64,000 bases of DNA, taken from positions 1,240,001 to 1,304,000 of the forward strand of contig CM064422.1 of assembly GCA_032690845.1 (NCBI GenBank), written 5' to 3'. Positions 33,158 to 44,776 of the stretch are shown piece after piece. The notes under the pieces were generated by a model. That model made no database searches. It was not told the origin of the DNA and saw nothing but the letters and a program-made list of their open reading frames with translations. The position numbers and the translations under genes are program-made. This DNA comes from Eleusine coracana subsp. coracana (Eukaryota > Streptophyta > Magnoliopsida > Poales > Poaceae). The stretch's first letter is position 1. Each line of letters begins with the position of its first letter.

Positions 33158-34634
33158 TGAAGGTGCATCTAGGCCCCTAATTTTATTTTAGTGATTGGCG
33201 TCAATATAATTAAGAATGAACTAATGTTTCAATGAGCATGTGTGTAGAAGATGGCTCAATTATTGATGACAAAATGCATAGAAGCTCAAATACTCAAAGA
33301 AAAGGAGAAAACAAAGTGGCCAAGAAATTTCAAGATGATACTAAAAAATTTGCTCAAATATGAAGCTCATGGAGTTTTTACTTTATTTTTGAGTATAGGA
33401 AAAACCGTACTATTAAGAAGGACACAAAAGTGTGAAGTAATGATGAACTAAGAGCAAAATCCAAAATTCCACAGCCAAAACATTTTTTCATGATAAAATC
33501 ATCGGACTTATCCAACCCATCGGACAAGTCCATCGGACTCCAGAACCTTTGCCATTCTGGGTCGTCGGACTTGTCCGACGGTCATCAGACATGTCCGATG
33601 ACCAGCAAGTCCGACCCATCGGACTTCACTGTTGGACTCCAGTACTTGTGTCAAACCCTAGCCATCGGACTTGTCCGATGGTCAACTTGTCCGAGGCATC
33701 GGGCAAATCCCTCGGACTCCAGAACCGACGTCAACTTGTTCCATCGGACATGTCCGATGACCATCAGACTTGTCCGATGGAGATCTGAGAAATACTCATC
33801 CAAACGGCTCTTTCTCTTCTTGAGCTATAAATAGACACCCACTTCGTCTCTTATCTGGTTGGTCACTCATTCCACTCAAAAACACTCTCAAGCTCACTTT
33901 GCTCTCCAAATCTCTCCTCCCTTACTTCCAATTTTGATTTATGAAGGGATTGAGAGAAGATTCAAGAGCTCCATCGACTTCAAGCTTTCATTCTCTCAAG
34001 CTCTTGGTTCATCCTCACCGCCGACCACGTTTGTGTTTGTTACTCTTGGGGATTCATCCCCTAGACGGTTAGAGGTGCCCGTAGAGCTCCCAACTTATGT
34101 GGTGACGCCTCGGAAAGTTTGTATTGACCCCTCCTTCGTGGAGTTTGCTAGTGGAAAGACAAGTTTGATCTTTGTGGTCAACTTGGAGAGGTTAGAGTTG
34201 AAAGAAACCCGGTCCTTTATGGATCCCTCAACGGAGACATAGACTTCTTTGTGGAGCTGAACTTCGGTGAACAAATCTTGTGTCTCCTCTTGTCTTCTTT
34301 TGCATTATTGTTATTTACTTGCTCTTGCTCATATCTCACTAGCTAGGGTTTGGTTCGTTTCTCTTAAATTAACTTATGTAGGTTGCTTGCTAGTTGTTTC
34401 TCTTATTTCTACAACTTCCTCTAGCTTATAATTACTAGATCCTAGCTTGCATTGCACTAATATAAAGTTTTAATCGGCCGATCTACTTTTCTAACTCGTG
34501 CCATCGGACAAATCCATCGGACTTTCCTCCCATCGTCGGACAAGTCTGACACTGCGCATTTGACTTTTATTATTAAGTGATTTTTAGGGACAATTGCCTA
34601 TTCAACCCCCCCCCCCCCCCTCTAGGCACTTTCA
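33158..34634 (+). repeat. 5' LTR of the copia element
   Basis: 1477 bp, TG...CA ends. It holds a cluster of short palindromes with core CGGACNNGTCCG at about 33500-33785, a TATA box and a run of 15 C just before the end (about 34605-34620). A short open frame at 33859-34242 occurs in both LTRs (compare 43885-44193) and is probably not a gene. Confidence 0.92.
33826..33833 (+). promoter_or_regulatory. TATA box of the copia 5' LTR
   Basis: TATAAATA in a CTATAAATAGAC context, about 40 bp downstream of the palindrome cluster. The same motif is at 43777-43784 in the 3' LTR. Confidence 0.75.
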
Positions 34635-34636
34635 AT

Positions 34637-34648
34637 TGGTATCAGAGC
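34637..34648 (+). other. Primer binding site of the copia element
   Basis: TGGTATCAGAGC, complementary to the 3' end of plant initiator tRNA-Met, starting 2 bp after the 5' LTR. Confidence 0.9.
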
Positions 34649-34687
34649 GAGGATCTTCTAAAAAGCTTAACCGCTTGAAGATTAAAG

Positions 34688-36967
34688 ATGTCAAATCCGG
34701 GAGAAGAACCAACTACCGCTCTCCCAATCAAAGATGGTGCTAGTGGCAGTCATGATGAAGATAATACAGTTGAAATACATGATGCTCAACCAAGAACCTA
34801 CAACAATGTCATGTTTGATTATGAAGATCTCAAAGAGGATCGTATTGGGCAAGGGTCCGGTAGGCTTCCGTACTTTGATGGACAATTCTATGACCATTGA
34901 AAATGCAAGATAATGATGTACTTGGAATCAATGAGTCCGCATGTTGCAAGCATAACTGAGAATGGTTTCTTGTGGGAAAATAAAGATAATTCAACTCAAA
35001 AGAATCAACTCAACATCCATCGCAATGCCGTGGCGGCTAGTGCAATTGTTTCTGCACTTAGTGCCACCGAATATGACAAAGTAGCCGAAATTAAGAATGT
35101 CAATCAATTATGGAGAAAGCTTGAGGTTATCTATGAGGGTATTGATTCCGTGAAAGATGCAAGGCTTGAAGAATTGCAAAATGAGTTCAACTTGTTCATC
35201 ATGGGTCCGAGAGAAGGCCCAAAAGAAGTTCATGATAGACTCATGAGAATTGTGAATCAAAGAAGAGCACTTAGAGCTAGAATGTCCGACTTGGATATCA
35301 ACAAGAGACTATTACAAGCATTGAGACCATGGGATTACAACATTTGCTCAAACATTAGAGAGAAGGACAATTTCAAAACCTTCTCCACCGATGAGGTACT
35401 TGGGAAGCTTCTATCCCCAAAACAACAAAACGATCAAGCCAACAAGATAAATGTGTTGATCAAGCAAATTGCGGAAGCCAATGGTGATAAGAATGATGTG
35501 GCACTCAATGCCACAAGTGAAAAGAAGCAAGAGAAGAAGAAGAATAAAGTAGTTGATTCTAGTAGTGAAAATAGTGATGATGAGATGGCCTTGCTTGTAA
35601 GGAGGTTCAAGTCCTTCCTCAAGAAGGATAGGTACAAGAGGAAAAACTTCGACAAGGACAAAGCAAGAAGGTCAAAAAGAACTTGCTATGAATGTGGTGA
35701 TGAAGGACACTTTATTGCGGAGTGTCCAAAGAAGAAGAACAAGGATGAAAGAAGAAAAGACAAGCATCACAAGAAAGACAAGACATACAAGAAGCATAGG
35801 AAAGATGAAGCTCATATTGGTCAAGAATGGAACTCTGATGATTCATCCTCCTCATCATCTTCCTCCTTCGAATCCGACTCGGATGATGGTGACATTGCTT
35901 CACTTACCATCGGCGTTACTCCCACCAATACCTCACTATTTGGGAGCTTGAGTGATGATGATGACAACACTCACAAGTGTCTAATGGCAAGAGGATCAAA
36001 GGCAACAAAATCTAAACACAAGTGTTCCTCTTATGCTAGTAGTAGTGATGATGATGATGATGATGTTGAAAATGCTTCACTTCCTAAAATGCTTGAATTC
36101 ATGCAATTGCTTGAGAAACAAAAAGAAAAAAATGATAGACAAGAGGAGCTTCTTGAAAAACAAGAAAACTTGCTTATTCTTGAAAAGAAAAGAAACCTTG
36201 AACTAGAGAAGCTTCTAGAAGTTGAAAGAAATAAAAATGAAGAATTAACCTTGTCTATCACTAAAATTGAGAATACTTGTGAAAATGTTAAAAGTGATAA
36301 AGATAAACTTCAAGAGAAATATGAGGATTTGGAAAAGACTCACAAGTCCCTTGAAGAACAATACAAAATTCTTTCAACTTTCACATCCACTTCCACCAAT
36401 AATTCTCATGCTTCCACTAGTAAAGGATGTGATAGGTGCTATAACATTGATGTTGATGCTTGTGCCACTAATGTGAAACTGATTGATGATTTGAACAAGC
36501 AAGTGAGGGCTCTCGAAAGCAAAATACAACATGGGAAGAATGTTGTTGACATTGAAAAGGCAAAGTATGCAAGAAGTGCATACGCATACACTAGAATGCC
36601 CCATGTCATGGATGACATTGGCTATGTTGAGGGTGCCAAGCACAATACACGGGAAAACAAGAATGGGAAGGAATTCCTTGAGTTCATCAAGGAAGGATCT
36701 TATCAAAAGAAGCAAGCTAACAACATGAACACTAACCATACTTCTTTTGCTAATGATTCTCATGTTAATGTGCCTAACTCTACATGTGCACTATTTTATG
36801 ATTTTGATGCTTCATATGTGCTTATGAGAAACATGCATGGTCGTGTATATGCCAAATATGTTGGGCCAAGCAACAAGAGACCAAAGGCGTGTGTGTGGGT
36901 GCCCAAAGTACTTATGACTAATGTGAAAGGACCCAAGCAAATTTGGGTACCTAAAAACAAAGCTTAA
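34688..36967 (+). pseudogene. Copia gag with zinc knuckle and long coiled coil
   Basis: The frame starts at ATG 34688, is interrupted by TGA 34898-34900, and is then open from 34913 to 36967 in the same frame. After the capsid-like N-terminal part comes a Lys/Glu/Ser-rich stretch, a zinc knuckle CYECGDEGHFIAEC (about 35686-35727), poly-Ser and poly-Asp tracts, and a long heptad-rich segment (about 36070-36360; EKQENLLILEKKRNLELEKL). It ends near GPKQIWVPKNKA. A large coiled-coil gag is typical of Sireviruses. Gag forms the particle that packages element RNA. The single stop would block a full product. Confidence 0.88.
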
Positions 36968-39900
36968 CTTGTTTTATAGGACTATGTCTCCGGAGGGTCA
37001 AGTTGGGTAATTGATAGTGGATGCACTAATCATATGACCGGAGACAAAAAGATGTTCAAGTCATTTGAGCCAAGCCACAACCATAATGAATATATTATAT
37101 TTGGTGACAATGGAACGGGACAAGTCCTAGGTTATGGTAAAGTTCCTCTCACTCCCTTGTATTCTCTTTCCAAGGTTATGCTCGTTGATCATGTTGACTT
37201 CAATCTTTTGTCCATCTCACAATTTTATAAAATGGGCTATGATTGCTTGTTCAACGAATGTGGTGTGACCGTCTATAAGAGGAGTGATGGCTCGGTTGCT
37301 TTTAAGGGTGTGCTCAAAGGAAAGCTTTATGTTGTGGATTTCTCCACGGATGAAGCTAGACTTGGTACATGCTTATTAGCAAAGTCCAACATGGGGTGGT
37401 TGTGGCATAGAAGACTTGCCCATGTTGGTATGAGAAATCTTCACAAACTCCAAAAGGGCGGCAACATCATAGGACTAACCGATGTTTGTTTTGAGAAAGA
37501 TAGAATTTGTAGTGCGTGTCAAGCGGGGAAAGCAAGTTGGAGTATCACACCCCGCGAAGAATGTGATGACCACCACAAGGCCATTGGAGATGTAGCACAT
37601 GGACCTCTTCGGACCCGTCTCCTACATAAGTATTGGTGGTAACAAATATGATTTTGTTATTGTTGATGATTTTTCTCGCTTCACGTGGGTGTTCTTTTTA
37701 CATGATAAAGGTGAAGTGAAAGATGTACTCAAGACATTCATGAGAAGAGCACAAAATGAATATAAAGTAAAGATCAAGAAAATAAGAAGTGACAATGGCA
37801 CCGAGTTTAAGAACACTCAAGTTGAAGAGTACCTTGATGAGGAAGGCATCAAGCATGAATTTTCAGCACCCTACTCTCCTCAACAAAATGGGGTGGCCGA
37901 AAGAAAGAACCGTACACTCATTGAGATGGCAAGAACAATGCTTGATGAATACAAGACGTCCGACCGTTTTTGGGCCGAAGCCGTCAACACCACATGCCAT
38001 GCCTCCAACCGGTTGTATCTCCACCGAATCTTGAAGAAAACCCCATATGAGCTACTAACTGGTAACAAGCCCAATATTTCATATTTTCATGTTTTTGGGA
38101 GCAAATGTTTTATGCTAAACAAGAAACCCAAGACATCAAAGTTTGCTCCAAAAGTTGATGAAGGTTTCTTGCTTGGTTATGGATCCAATGTTCATGCCTA
38201 TTGTGTGTTCAACAAAACCACCGGTTGTGTTGAAATTTCACGTGACGTGACATTTGATGAATCTAATGGCTCTCAAGAGGAGCAAGTTGCTATTGATGAT
38301 ATAGATAATGAAGCTCCTAGAAATGCAATAAAAGAAATGGCCATTGGTGATGTGAGACCACAAGAAACATCAAGTGTTGAAAGTCAACCCTCTCCCTCAA
38401 GACAAAATCAACATCATGAAAATGAAGGAATTAATCATACAAGTGGTCAAGATCAAGATGTTGGGGATCATGAACAAGTATCAAGTGATGATTCTCAAGG
38501 ACATGATCAAGAGGTTGATAAAGATGGTGGTCAAGAAAGCTTACATCCACCACATCCAAGAGTACATCAAAGTGTACAACATGATCACCCCGTCGAGCAA
38601 ATTCTTGGAGATATTGACAAGGGGGTAATCACTAGATCTCGAGTTAGTAATTTTTGTGAACACTACTCCTTTGTCTCTTCTATGGAGCCATTTAAGGTAG
38701 AACAAGCACTTGAGGATTTGGATTGGGTGATGGCCATGCAAGAAGAATTGAACAACTTCACAAGAAATGAAGTATGGACATTGGAGGAAAGGCCAAAGAA
38801 CAAGAATGTTGTGGGCACCAAGTGGGTGTTCCACAACAAACAAAATGAAGATGGTGTTGTGACAAGAATAAGGCAAGGCTTGTGGCAAAGGAATACTCAC
38901 AAGTGGAAGGTTTGGATTTTGATGAAACCTATGCCCCCGTAGCAAGGCTTGAATCTATTAGAATATTACTTGCTTTTGCTACTCACCATGATTTTAAGTT
39001 GTACCAAATGGACGTAAAAAGTGCATTCCTCAATGGGCCAATCAAGGAAGAAGTGTATATGGAGCAACCACCAAGATTTGAAGACCCAAAGTATCCTAAC
39101 CATGTTTTCAAGCTCTATAAGGCGCTCTATGGACTTAAGCAAGCTCCAAGAGCATGGTATGAATGTCTTAGGGATTTTCTTGTTAAAAAGGGTTTTGTCA
39201 TTGGTAAGGCTGATGCAACCCTCTTCACCAAGCATTTTGGCAATGATATCTTTGTGTGCCAAATATATGTCGATGACATTATATTTGGTTCTACTAACCA
39301 AAACTTTTATGATGAGTTTAGCAAGATAATGACCCAGAGGTTTGAGATGTTCATGATGAGAGAATTAACATACTTTCTAGGCTTCCAAGTGAAGCAACTC
39401 AAGGAGGGCACCTTCATATGTCAAGCCAAGTATACTCAAGACTTATTGAAGAAGTTTGACATGGACAAGGCCAAGCCCATCAAAACACCCATGCCAACAA
39501 ATGGACACATCAACCTCAACAAAAAGGACAAGCCCGTTGATCAAAAGGTATATCGCTCCATGATAGGATCTTTGCTTTATCTTTCTGCATCTAGGCCCGA
39601 TATCATGCTTAGTGTGTGTATATGTGCACGTTTTCAAGCTGCTCCTATGGAGTGTCACATGATGGCCGTTAAAAGAATCTTGAGATATTTGGTTTACACA
39701 CCCAACCTAGGGCTTTGGTACCCCAAGGGTTCAAAGTTCAACCTTTTAGGCTATTCCGATGCGAATTATGCCGGGGATAAGGTAGATAGAAAAAGCACCT
39801 CTGGGACATGCCAATTCTTAGGTAGGTCTCTAGTGTCATGGTCATCCAAAAAACAAAATTCCGTTGCACTTTCCACCGCCGAAGCGGAGTATGTTGCAGC

Positions 39901-40219
39901 TGGTAGTTGTTGTGCACAACTACTTTGGATGAGACAAACTCTAAGGGACTACGGTTACAAGTTAAACCGTGTTCCACTCCTATGTGATAATGAGAGTGCG
40001 ATAAAGCTTGCTTATAACCCCATTGAGCATTCACGCACAAAGCATATAGATATCCGCCATCACTTTTTGAGAGATCATTCTATCAAGGGGGATATAGAAG
40101 TGAGTCATGTGCGAACCGAAGATCAATTAGCCGATATATTCACCAAGCCACTAGATGAGAAAAGATTTTGCTATCTTAGGAGTGAACTAAATATTCTTGA
40201 CTCCAGCAATGTGATGTAG
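36968..40219 (+). pseudogene. Copia pol: protease, integrase, RT, RNase H (two frameshifts)
   Basis: The protease site WVIDSGCTNHMTG lies at about 36999-37040, two in-frame stops after gag. The integrase zinc region (LWHRRLAHVGMRNLHKLQ, then CSACQAGK) follows. A one-base shift near 37530 moves the frame to 37599-38942, which holds the integrase core (VDDFSRFTWVFFLHD, SDNGTEF, PYSPQQNGVAERKNR). A second one-base shift near 38867 leads into RT and RNase H (38882-40219) with MDVKSAFLNGPI, ALYGLKQAPRAWYE, YVDDIIFGST, SRPDIM and SSKKQNSVALSTAEAEY. All domains needed for copying and integration are recognisable, but no continuous product is possible. Confidence 0.9.
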
Positions 40220-40973
40220 AGGATGTGCACATCTGAGTGTTGATTGCTCAATTATTGCAAAAACCATGGTTTTATGTCAAAACTTGTTTGTTTTTCCTTG
40301 TTCCTTGATTCTTGATCTCTTGATCAATCTTATCAAAATATGGTCATAGTTTTGAATGGTTGGTTGATTGACTGACCATAGGCTGGTAAGAATCCTTTTT
40401 GTCTACCCTCATTTACACTTATTTGCTCCAAACTATCCCCAGCCCTGCCTGCCTCCTCCTGTTGACATGGTTCATCGGACAAGTCCGATGCCAGTCGGAC
40501 AAAGTCCGACCCCATCGGACAAGTCTGACACCCATCGGACAAGTCCGACGGTCCAGTTTTCACCCAGCCCGACTTACCCCTTCGGTCAACACCCCCTCAT
40601 TCACATCTCTCACATTCTCTCTCCTCAAGAACTCCCCCAAAGGCGGCCCCAAGGTGATCTCCCTCTCCCACCATCCATTGGAGTAAGTTTGGAGGCCAAG
40701 AGGTCCTCCTCCATCGGCAAAGTCGGATCCCCCATCACTTTTGCAAGGTTTCCCCTCTTTCCCTCTCTCTCCCTTAGGGTTAGGGTTCTAGGGCAATGCT
40801 AGTTTCCAATCCTTTTTCCCTTGCACTTTTGATCCATGGAGATTGCTTCTAGCATGTTGTGGTAGGAGTAGACAAAGTTTGATCGCTAGTGGTAGGTGGA
40901 TTTGTGGAGGATCTAGGTTTTTGAAGAAACTGCGAGTCATCGGACAAGTTCGATAGTCCAATGGGCATCGGAC
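40220..40973 (+). other. Spacer between copia pol and third ORF, with LTR-like palindromes
   Basis: Contains the palindrome family seen in the LTRs (TCGGACAAGTCCGA and variants) in a cluster at about 40470-40550 and again at 40935-40985, just before the third ORF. Between them are pyrimidine-rich tracts and a purine/T-rich leader. A subgenomic promoter or splice acceptor for the third ORF could be here, but none is proven. Confidence 0.5.
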
Positions 40974-41084
40974 ATGTCCGACGGCATGCAGTTCCTCCAA
41001 AAGTCTAAGTCCCTCACTGATTCTCCTCACCCTTTTTTCCTCTCTTTTGTCTATCTTCTGACCTATGCTATTCCTGTTGTCAGC

Positions 41085-42665
41085 ATGTCGGATGTGGAAT
41101 CATCCCCATTAAGGGAGAAGAGGGCCAAAGCTAGTGATGATCAAGGTCAAAGCCAACCAAAGAGAAAGAAAGTCACCACCAAGCGCGTTCGGCGCACCTA
41201 TCTCCAACAACCAACTGAAATGGAGGAGCCAACTGAGTCCGAAGAGTTGAACAGAGTCATGCATCCTCCCTCTGAAATGCTCAACTCCAACCGAGAGAGG
41301 GTGGACTTCTTTCACGCGTCTCTTGAGAAATGCACTGAAGCAAGATTGATCAACTATTATGCTCATGATAAGGAGGCTGTTGATCCTCGCTTTCATGCGG
41401 ATTGGTACCGCTCCACCTACCTCCGCATGAAGAATCATGTAGTTGAGAGCAAGTGGCTAGATTGGAATTATATGAAGTCCAAGAAGCACCCTCTGTTCAA
41501 TCAAATTCTAGCTGCTTTTGAGTATCATTGTCTTAAGACCTTCTTGACTTTCAACTACTCATGGAACAAGGAAATCATCTCTCAGTTCTTTTCAACTGTG
41601 TTCTTTGAGAATGACAAGTCTATGGTCTGGATGACAAATGGCACTAAGTACAGCTGCACCTTGAGTCAATTTGCTTCCATGATAGGACTCAAGATCTCAC
41701 GTAAGGAGAAGCATAAGATTCACTCGGGCAGCTACATGAGCGATGAGGCTATGAGGCATATGTACATGGATCCGGAGAATAGTGTCCCTCCTAACTCAAA
41801 TGGCTTGCTACCCTTTTTCTCAGTCTTGTTCAGGATCTGCAGGAGCACTTTGGCTCCAAGGGGTGGCAACTCTGACCGTATTCCTGCATATCAGAGGGAC
41901 ATCTTGCACTGGGTTCATGGGGATCAGAAATTTGATGTGTTTGACTATGTCTATCAGGAGATATGGGACATCTCCATCTCTTCCAAGCGTGGCTGTGGAT
42001 ATGCCCCGCACATCATATATATGATCGAGAAGGTCTCGGGCTTGACTTTCAAAAAGGACATGAAGTATCTGAGTCTTAAACCTCAGATTCCTTCTAATTG
42101 GACTCCTGACACCACCTCTGGTCAGTTCTTTGGTGCAGCTCAGCCACCATCCTTTGCTCCGGCTCCTCAGGTTCCCAAAGCTCCTTCTAGGGCCACCGGT
42201 TCTTCTCGTGCTGCCCCACCTTCTCGTGGAAAGAGGAGTGGAGTTATGAAGATGTTCAAATCCCTCCTTAGTATGTGCAGGAGCGTTAACCAAAGGATGG
42301 ATGTGATTGAGAGGAAGCAGAAGATCATCATGGAGAAGATGCAATGTGAAGTTCCTCCTCCTCCATCACCCCCGGCAGAAGATTCCTACCCACCTGCTTT
42401 TCAGGACCCCATTCCCAACTTCTCTACAGAGGAGTTGAATTATTTTGGGTACTATCCTCCACATTGTCAGTTTCACACAGGAGCCGGCTCTAGTGGACAA
42501 CATGTCCGCTTTGATGAGGAAGAAGAGGATGTAGAAGAGCAAGAAGAAGATCCCGCTACCTATGATCTTCGCCAGCACAAGGGAAAAGCTCCCGCTCAAG
42601 ATGACGAAGACGAAGAAGAAGAAGGCGATGAGGATGATGAAGACTATGAAGACTCTGAGGAGTAG
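41085..42665 (+). CDS. Third ORF of the Sirevirus-like element
   Basis: Open from 40974 to 42665; the ATG at 41085 (MSDVESSPLREKRAK) is the more likely start. It gives about 526 residues. There is a basic, nuclear-signal-like N-terminus (QPKRKKVTTKRVRR), a folded-looking central part with many aromatic residues (about residues 60-330) that resembles plant transposon-associated proteins of unknown role, a Pro/Ser linker, a short coiled coil with MDVIERKQKIIMEKM, and a very acidic tail (EEEEDVEEQEEDP, DEDEEEEGDEDDEDYEDSEE). Downstream third ORFs in Sireviruses are often called env-like, but I see no signal peptide or clear membrane anchor. Unlike gag and pol, this frame is intact. Confidence 0.75.
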   Translation: MSDVESSPLREKRAKASDDQGQSQPKRKKVTTKRVRRTYLQQPTEMEEPTESEELNRVMHPPSEMLNSNRERVDFFHASLEKCTEARLINYYAHDKEAVDPRFHADWYRSTYLRMKNHVVESKWLDWNYMKSKKHPLFNQILAAFEYHCLKTFLTFNYSWNKEIISQFFSTVFFENDKSMVWMTNGTKYSCTLSQFASMIGLKISRKEKHKIHSGSYMSDEAMRHMYMDPENSVPPNSNGLLPFFSVLFRICRSTLAPRGGNSDRIPAYQRDILHWVHGDQKFDVFDYVYQEIWDISISSKRGCGYAPHIIYMIEKVSGLTFKKDMKYLSLKPQIPSNWTPDTTSGQFFGAAQPPSFAPAPQVPKAPSRATGSSRAAPPSRGKRSGVMKMFKSLLSMCRSVNQRMDVIERKQKIIMEKMQCEVPPPPSPPAEDSYPPAFQDPIPNFSTEELNYFGYYPPHCQFHTGAGSSGQHVRFDEEEEDVEEQEEDPATYDLRQHKGKAPAQDDEDEEEEGDEDDEDYEDSEE

Positions 42666-42714
42666 ATATCTCATCACCATCCACCCGCATTTTTCTTCTT
42701 TTTGGTGTCTTGAT

Positions 42715-43186
42715 GCCAAAGGGGGAGAAGTTCATTTGCTTAGTTTGTGAGTTGTGAGTGTGATGAAGTTGGACAATTTGGTTTTTTTTTCTTTGTGGCT
42801 TGGTTTGTAAAACTACTTATTTGTGTCGTTTGTGTTTTGTAAGACTATATGCTTGTGATACTTATATCTCTTTACTTGTGTCCTTTGTGCATGCCTCTTT
42901 GTGATGATGTATTGTTTTATCTCCTTCTACTAGATACATTTGTGTGATAATATTTGTCATATGCAATGTCTTATATTCATATGCTTAACTATTGCAAATC
43001 ATCATGTATGCATAGTGTTAGGGGGAGCTCTCACTCTCTCTCTCTTTAAATATGTGCATTTGTTATACTACCTCCAATCTTTTAGTTATGCACACATTTA
43101 GGGGGAGCTCCTCACAAATTGTTCTATTTCTACATCACTTTATGATAAATTAGTTGTATTGTCATTAATCACAAAAAGGGGGAGAC
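42715..43186 (+). other. Multiple polypurine tracts before the copia 3' LTR
   Basis: AGGGGGAG occurs near 42718, 43020, 43099 and 43177; the last ends at the 3' LTR boundary as AAAAAGGGGGAGAC. Repeated polypurine tracts in this zone are a known Sirevirus trait. Confidence 0.8.
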
Positions 43187-44519
43187 TGAAGGTGCATCTA
43201 GGCCCTAATTTTATTTTGGTGATTGGCGCCAATATAATTAAGAATGGACTAATGTTTCAATGAGCATGTGTGTAGAAGATAGCTCAATTATTGATGACAA
43301 AATGCATAGAAGCTCAAATACTCAAAGAAAAGGAGAAAATAAAGTGGCCAAGAAATTTCAAGATGATACTCAAAAAATTGCTCAAATATGAAGCTCATGG
43401 AGTTTTTACTTTATTTTTGAGTATAGGAAAAACCGTACTATTAAGAGGGACACAAAAGTGTGAAGCAATGATGAACTAATAGCAAAATCTAAAATTCCAC
43501 AGCCAAAACATTTTTCTAGGACAAAATCATCGGACTTGTCCGACCCATCGGACAAGTCCATCGGCCATTCAGCAAGTCCGACCCATCGGACTTCACTGTC
43601 GGACTCCAGTACCTATGTCAAACCCTAGCCATCGGACTTATCCGAGGCATCGGGCAAGTCCCTCGGACTCCAGAACCGACGTCAACTTGTTTCATCGGAC
43701 ATGTCCGATGACTATCGGACTTGTCCGATAGAGATCTGAGAAATACCCATCCAAACGGCTCTTTCTCTTCTTGAGCTATAAATAGACCCACACTTCATCC
43801 CTTATCTGGTTGGTCACTCATTCCACTCAAAAACACTCTCAAACTCACTTTGCTCTCTAAATCTCTCCTCCCTTACTTCCAATCTTGATTTGTGAAGAGA
43901 TTGAGAGAAGATTCAAGAGCTCCATCGACTTCAAGCTTCCATTCTCTCAAGCTCTTGGTTCATCCTCACCGCCGACCACGTTTGTGTTTGTTACTCTTAG
44001 GGATTTATCCCCTAGACGGTTAGAGATGCCCGTAGAGCTCCCAATTTGTGTGGTGACGTCTCGGAAAGTTTGTATTGACCCCTCCTTCGTGGAGTTTGCT
44101 AGTGGAAAGACAAGTTTGATCTTTGTGGTCAACTTGGAGAGGTTAGGGTTGAAAGAAACCCGATCCTTTGTGGATCCCTCAACGGAGACGTAGACTTCTT
44201 TGTGAAGCTGAACTTCGGTGAACAAATCTTGTGTCTCCTCTTGTTTTCTTTTGCATACTTGTTATTTACTTGCTCTTGCTCATATCTCACTAGCTACTAG
44301 GGTTTGGCTCGTTTCTCTTAAATTAACTTGTGTAGGTTGCTTGCTAGTTGTTCCTCTTATTTTTACAACTTTCTCTAGCTTATAATTACTAGATCCTAGC
44401 TTGCCTTGCACTAATATAAAGTTTTAATCGGCCGATCTACTTTTCTAACTCGTGTCATCGGACAAGTCCATCGGACTTTCCTCACCATCGTCGGACAAGT
44501 CCGACACTGCGCATTTGAC
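43187..44519 (+). repeat. 3' LTR of the copia element, truncated at its end
   Basis: Matches 33158 to about 34563 of the 5' LTR and then stops in the sequence GCGCATTTGAC. The terminal part with the poly-C run and GGCACTTTCA is missing. The palindrome cluster is shorter than in the 5' LTR because two segments between palindrome copies are absent. Confidence 0.9.
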
Positions 44520-44525
44520 GTTTCT

Positions 44526-44678
44526 GTTAAGTTTAAACCTCGTGAATGCAACAGAGTGGCTCATGCTTTAGCTGCTCTGGGTTGTATGAGTGACAGTGCA
44601 ACTGATTCGATTATGGACAGTTTGCCAATATGTATTCGGGTGTTGGTTGCTGAGAACTTCTTGGCACGTTCAATATAA
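44526..44678 (+). pseudogene. RNase H-like C-terminal scrap fused to truncated LTR
   Basis: Fifty codons open to a TAA at 44676, containing KPRECNRVAHALAALGC, which matches the C-terminal end of the RNase H-like (RVT_3) domain found in plant LINEs and many small plant proteins. No upstream part of the domain is present because the LTR ends directly before it. The usual acidic catalytic residues would lie in the missing part. Confidence 0.6.
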
Positions 44679-44776
44679 TGGAAAATATTTCCATTAAAAA
44701 AAACTGTGTCTTTCTTGCATGCTGGTTTGTGTTCTGCGATCGTGATATCTGCTTTGTTGTGGATCTCTCAAAAGCA

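Larger units (their letters stand above)
33158..44519 (+). mobile_element. Ty1/copia Sirevirus-type LTR retrotransposon
   Basis: Order on the plus strand: LTR, PBS, gag, protease, integrase, RT, RNase H, a third ORF, several polypurine tracts, LTR. Integrase before RT defines Ty1/copia. The long gag with a coiled coil, the third ORF after pol, the repeated AGGGGGAG motifs before the 3' LTR and the palindrome-rich LTRs are Sirevirus features. The 5' LTR begins TGAAGGTGCATC and ends GGCACTTTCA; the 3' LTR lacks its last roughly 70 bp. No target duplication is detectable because the right end is lost. Two frameshifts in pol and a stop in gag make it inactive. Confidence 0.9.

Noticed and set aside
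33859..34242. 127-codon frame in the copia 5' LTR
   Set aside because: Also present in the 3' LTR as expected for duplicated sequence; located downstream of the TATA box in the transcribed leader; no known Sirevirus protein there.
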